Below are positions 61,358 to 64,000 of a DNA stretch of 64,000 bases, in pieces. Within the stretch, counting starts at the first letter, position 1. Every line of letters starts with the position of its first letter. Position numbers and translations under genes: made by a program. Origin of the DNA: Acinetobacter sp. ANC 4178 (lineage in GTDB: Bacteria; Pseudomonadota; Gammaproteobacteria; Pseudomonadales; Moraxellaceae). The notes beneath the pieces were generated by a model, which did no database searches, was not told where the DNA came from, and worked only from the letters and a program-made list of their open reading frames with translations. The stretch spans positions 496,001 through 560,000 of the forward strand of contig NZ_SJOD01000001.1 of assembly GCF_004331175.1 (NCBI RefSeq). The letters run 5' to 3'.

Positions 61358-61996
61358 TTACTTGAAATATGCACCTTCTGCTTGGGTATGATCCGTCTGG
61401 TCAATCACACGTTGTAACTCTGGAACATGTTGTTTCAAAGTCGTTTCTACCCCTTGTTTCAAGGTCACATCAATTGCTGAACAACCTTGGCAACCGCCAC
61501 CAAATTTAAGTACAGCCGTTAAACCATGTTCTTCATCTGCAACCACTTCAACCAATGCACAGTTACCACCGTGACCAGCCAAACCTGGATTGATTTCAGA
61601 TTGTAAAACATAAGTAATACGCTCTTCGACAGAAGCATCAGGGCCAACGCGTGGAACTTTTGAGTTTGGTGCGCGGAAAGTCAACTGACCACCAAAACGG
61701 TCTTTGTTGTAGTCAATCACTGCATCTAATAAATATGGAATAGATGGCGCATCAACATAGGCAGGGAAATCTGGATAATCTTGCTTATAATCTGTTGGCA
61801 CAACTTCTTCAGGTGCACTATATGCCATACAACATTCAGCACGAGGTGTTCCAGGATGTTCCACAAAAACACGTACACCAATACCTGGAGTATTTTGTTT
61901 CGCCAATAAATCACGTAAATACTCTTGTGCAGTTGGGGTAATCAATAAGTTTGGAATTTCTTCTGCAACTGCAGTGCTGGTGTTCTCAGTCGACAT
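61358..61996 (-). CDS. nfuA: Fe/S biogenesis protein NfuA
   Basis: 212 residues from the ATG at 61996, which has GAGGAAATATT before it; a longer frame from 62062 is unlikely. The N-terminal A-type-like (HesB) domain begins LLITPTAQEYLRDLLAKQN and lacks most of its Cys. The C-terminal Nfu domain has the CXXC in KFGGGCQGCSAIDVTLKQG, which binds a [4Fe-4S] cluster at the dimer interface. It delivers clusters to target proteins in iron starvation and oxidative stress. It lies next to the FepA-like receptor but has its own terminator. Confidence 0.94.
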   Translation of the reverse strand: MSTENTSTAVAEEIPNLLITPTAQEYLRDLLAKQNTPGIGVRVFVEHPGTPRAECCMAYSAPEEVVPTDYKQDYPDFPAYVDAPSIPYLLDAVIDYNKDRFGGQLTFRAPNSKVPRVGPDASVEERITYVLQSEINPGLAGHGGNCALVEVVADEEHGLTAVLKFGGGCQGCSAIDVTLKQGVETTLKQHVPELQRVIDQTDHTQAEGAYFK

Positions 61997-62155
61997 AACA
62001 ATATTTCCTCTAGCTGAAGTCGCCATTTTAACTGAAGATGCGGCTAAATTAAAAAAAATCAACTAAAATTGTCGGATTTATTCTAAAAGTCCTGTGCAAT
62101 TAAACAATTAATGGCATTATTAAGGTTGAGTCATTAAAAATTGAACCTTTTCTAT

Positions 62156-62773
62156 ATGCTAAATCTGCCTTTCAACCATACTGTAGCGCTGATTATCATT
62201 ACTGTGGTGGTTTCACTTCTGGCGTTTTCCAATCAGAAATTGATGAGTCGCTTGATCTTTTGGCCGCCAGCAATGCAAAAAGGACAATATGACCGTTTTA
62301 TCACACACGGTTTTGTTCATGTGGATGGTGCTCATCTGTTGTTCAATATGATTACCCTGTTTTTTTTCGGGAGTATTATTGAAAGCTTTTATCGCCAGTA
62401 CTTTTATGACCTTGGCTTTGCTCTGTTTTATTTGGGTGGGTTAATTTTTGCCATTTTACCTAGTTACTTAAAACACAAAAATGACTTTCAATGGGCCAGT
62501 CTTGGCGCTTCAGGTGCCGTGTCTGCGGTTCTGTTTGCTTATATCCTGTTTGAACCATGGAAGCTGATTTTTGTATTCTTTATTCCTGTACCTGCCATTA
62601 TTTTTGCGGTGCTTTATATCGCTTACAGCATTTGGTCAGGGAAACGAGGCAACTCACATATTAACCATAGTGCGCACTTGTGGGGGGCAGCATATGGCGT
62701 GGTTGTAACCATTTTACTTGAACCTCGTTTAATTCCACACTTCTTCAATAAACTGACTCAACTGCCATTTTAA
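62156..62773 (+). CDS. Rhomboid-family protein (second copy, ~205 aa)
   Basis: About 205 residues with six hydrophobic segments. The motifs are FVHVDGAHLLFNMITLFFFGSIIESFY, the Ser in SLGASGAVSAVLFAYIL, and the His in HINHSAHLWGAAYGVVVT. It is shorter than the rhomboid at 51187 and differs in most positions, so it is a separate paralogue group. The start is either ATG 62156 or TTG 62141; neither has a convincing ribosome site. Substrates are unknown. A hairpin terminator follows. Confidence 0.85.
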   Translation: MLNLPFNHTVALIIITVVVSLLAFSNQKLMSRLIFWPPAMQKGQYDRFITHGFVHVDGAHLLFNMITLFFFGSIIESFYRQYFYDLGFALFYLGGLIFAILPSYLKHKNDFQWASLGASGAVSAVLFAYILFEPWKLIFVFFIPVPAIIFAVLYIAYSIWSGKRGNSHINHSAHLWGAAYGVVVTILLEPRLIPHFFNKLTQLPF

Positions 62774-62805
62774 ATATGTTGAATGCAGGCTTTATGTCAT
62801 TAATA

Positions 62806-62840
62806 AAGGGGCGAAGACCTTAACAGTCTCTGCCCCTTCT
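62806..62840 (+). terminator. Terminator after the second rhomboid gene
   Basis: AAGGGGC (62806-62812) and GCCCCTT (62832-62838) enclose AGAC/GTCT. The tail is a CT-rich stretch, so it is moderate in strength. Confidence 0.65.
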
Positions 62841-62958
62841 CTCTTCTTTTCTTAAATAAATTTTTATCTCATCTCAACTTTTACACAAAATAAATCGTAA
62901 CAAGAAAGCGACTTCACTAAAATTAAGCTTAAAACAATAGAATACGGAGAATTAATAC

Positions 62959-63132
62959 ATGTATAAATTTCTCATGATTATTGCAACTTGTCTCAGCTTA
63001 AATACCCTAACGGCTTGTGCTGTACATACACGCGAAGGCAGTATTGTTGTTGATCCCAATGGAAACTTAGGCCACTACGAGCATGGTGGTGATTTCTGCC
63101 CACCTGGTCAAGCCAAGAAAGGCCGTTGCTAG
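62959..63132 (+). CDS. Small lipoprotein, 57 residues
   Basis: Too short for most gene callers but well supported: a CGGAGA ribosome site 9 bases before the ATG, a lipoprotein signal peptide (MYKFLMIIATCLSLNTLTAC, lipobox LTAC, modified Cys20), and a mature part rich in Gly (EGSIVVDPNGNLGHYEHGG, then FCPPGQAKKGRC). The mature chain has two more Cys at FCPPG and GRC, which could form a disulfide. No family is recognised with certainty; its end resembles short Cys-Pro-Pro-Gly-Gln-Ala-Lys-Lys-Gly tails of small secreted proteins. Confidence 0.75.
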   Translation: MYKFLMIIATCLSLNTLTACAVHTREGSIVVDPNGNLGHYEHGGDFCPPGQAKKGRC

Positions 63133-63160
63133 TCATACATTAAATTGATTTTTTCCTTTG

Positions 63161-63188
63161 GCTGTCAGCCGATTGCCAGACTGACAGC
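63161..63188. other. Hairpin in the spacer before the last gene
   Basis: GCTGTCAG (63161-63168) and CTGACAGC (63181-63188) form an 8-bp stem with a 12-base loop. There is no T-run on the plus strand; it may end the lipoprotein transcript weakly. Confidence 0.45.
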
Positions 63189-63380
63189 ACCAAACAATCT
63201 CGACTCACTTCCCTCAACCTATGCAAATTAGTGAACACTCTTCCAAGCATTTCCCTGATGAGTTTAAAACTTTAGACGCTTGAGGCATAAATTGGTAGTT
63301 AATGCCACCCCAAACTTTAATTTGGCATAGATAATGAATACATCTGTATATTAATACTGTTATCAGACGAGATTTTTTGC

Positions 63381-64000
63381 ATGTCCAGCTCTTTAGAGGG
63401 TCTACAGTTCCCTGTTCAACCCGATACTCAAAAACCAAGTACAACACGCACAGGCAAGGAAATTATTGCTGAGGCATTATCGATTGTAGACAATCAATCT
63501 GCCCAGCAAGTGCTCAAAGAAAAGAAATGGCGTAAAAACTATCCAAAGTACTTTAAAGCCTTAGTCGAACATGGAATTCGCAATTGCAGCAATCCGATTA
63601 GCATTGCAAAACAAGGTCTGCATAAAGCTCAACATAGTTTTGAGTTTTACCGTAATGGTCAACGTTATTTATTAAAAGACATGATGGATGTGCCCTTAGC
63701 TCAGTTACATACTGTTCAACTCACAGGTGAAAGCCAAGCTGAGCCTGAATGGTATATTCCCTATCATGGTCAAAACCTCAAAGGCGAAGCTTTACTTGCG
63801 CAAGTTCAAAAATGGGAAGATGACGGCATTATTGAACCTTCTCATGCGGATGCCTTGCGTTTAGCCAATGCACACCCTGAATGGTTTGATCTTTCTGATC
63901 GTACTATGGTACTATTCGGTGCTGGTTCTGAAGCAGGTCCACTCACGTGGCTGTCCAAATGGAAAGCCAATATTGTGGCTGTGGATTTACCCAACAGCAA
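63381..64000 (+). CDS. Unrecognised protein with Rossmann-like motif, 3' truncated by the window end
   Basis: The frame is open from the ATG at 63381 to the last base (206 codons). The N-terminal ~150 residues are polar with Lys/Trp motifs (LKEKKWRKNYPKYFKALVEHGIRN). Near residue 175 comes DRTMVLFGAGSEAGPLTWLSKWKANIVAVDLPNSK, a Gly-rich loop and acidic strand end (VDLP) as in dinucleotide- or SAM-binding Rossmann folds. The family is not certain. ACGAGATTTTTTGC precedes the ATG. The rest of the gene is outside the window, so length and catalytic residues cannot be checked. Confidence 0.75.
   Translation, partial: MSSSLEGLQFPVQPDTQKPSTTRTGKEIIAEALSIVDNQSAQQVLKEKKWRKNYPKYFKALVEHGIRNCSNPISIAKQGLHKAQHSFEFYRNGQRYLLKDMMDVPLAQLHTVQLTGESQAEPEWYIPYHGQNLKGEALLAQVQKWEDDGIIEPSHADALRLANAHPEWFDLSDRTMVLFGAGSEAGPLTWLSKWKANIVAVDLPNS

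Noticed and set aside
1..64000. Prophage, insertion sequence or integron
   Set aside because: I found no transposase, integrase, capsid, terminase or target-site duplication in either strand by reading the frames.

Overview
The window is a stretch of ordinary chromosome from a gammaproteobacterium, almost certainly of the genus Acinetobacter. The support is a CarO-type outer-membrane barrel, low-to-moderate GC by eye (about 40%, not computed), the gene families and start-site style, and many short T-run terminators between densely packed genes. I saw no insertion sequence, prophage, integron, CRISPR array or rRNA operon. About 58 protein genes and three tRNA-Asn genes are supported. The left edge cuts cysW and the right edge cuts an unrecognised Rossmann-like gene.

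Layout. 1-2.4 kb: sulfate import (cysW, cysA) and its LysR regulator cbl. 2.5-4.6 kb: two convergent outer-membrane barrels (FadL family and CarO). 4.8-8.9 kb: dapD, queE-queC (7-deazaguanine synthesis), a secreted Cys protein, a DPH6-like ATPase and a Bcp-like peroxiredoxin. 8.9-14.2 kb: an ArgO/ArgP-like exporter-regulator divergon, YceI, NadM-like NMN adenylyltransferase, enoyl-CoA hydratase, nitroreductase, a palindrome-rich spacer and a stand-alone NIF3 insert domain. 14.4-16.9 kb: a DUF3649-PepSY-DUF3325 operon behind a Fur-box-like site. 17-20.4 kb: Sel1-repeat protein, DUF4424 protein, and a DUF4917/SIR2-like plus C39-like pair. 20.4-23.8 kb: an SAH riboswitch, ahcY, metF and rsmE. 23.9-32.6 kb: a PAS-GGDEF-EAL protein, maeB, cca, and epmA overlapping pdxB. 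32.8-41.1 kb: lipoproteins, a PlsC-like acyltransferase, isocitrate lyase, a LysR regulator, a CNNM transporter and a CitMHS citrate transporter. 41.2-46 kb: an unknown protein, quinone oxidoreductase, DegS-like protease, NIF3-family protein and sodB. 46-48.2 kb: three tRNA-Asn genes with small genes between and after them. 48.2-55.9 kb: ppk, mtgA, a rhomboid protease and the ybbP-ybbA/tesA divergon. 55.9-64 kb: carbonic anhydrase, alpha/beta hydrolase, an unknown 336-residue protein, a FepA-like receptor with a Fur box, nfuA, a second rhomboid, a 57-residue lipoprotein and the truncated last gene.

Functional threads. Methyl-cycle genes cluster behind an SAH sensor (ahcY-metF). Iron handling recurs (FepA-like receptor, PepSY operon, nfuA, Fe-SOD). 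Glyoxylate and gluconeogenic metabolism is represented by aceA, maeB and CitMHS. The best candidates for something under-described are the DUF4917/SIR2-like plus C39-like pair, the tRNA-Asn triplet whose middle copy has two compensatory acceptor-stem changes, and the stand-alone NIF3 insert domain. All family assignments are by reading sequence motifs; no database search was run.
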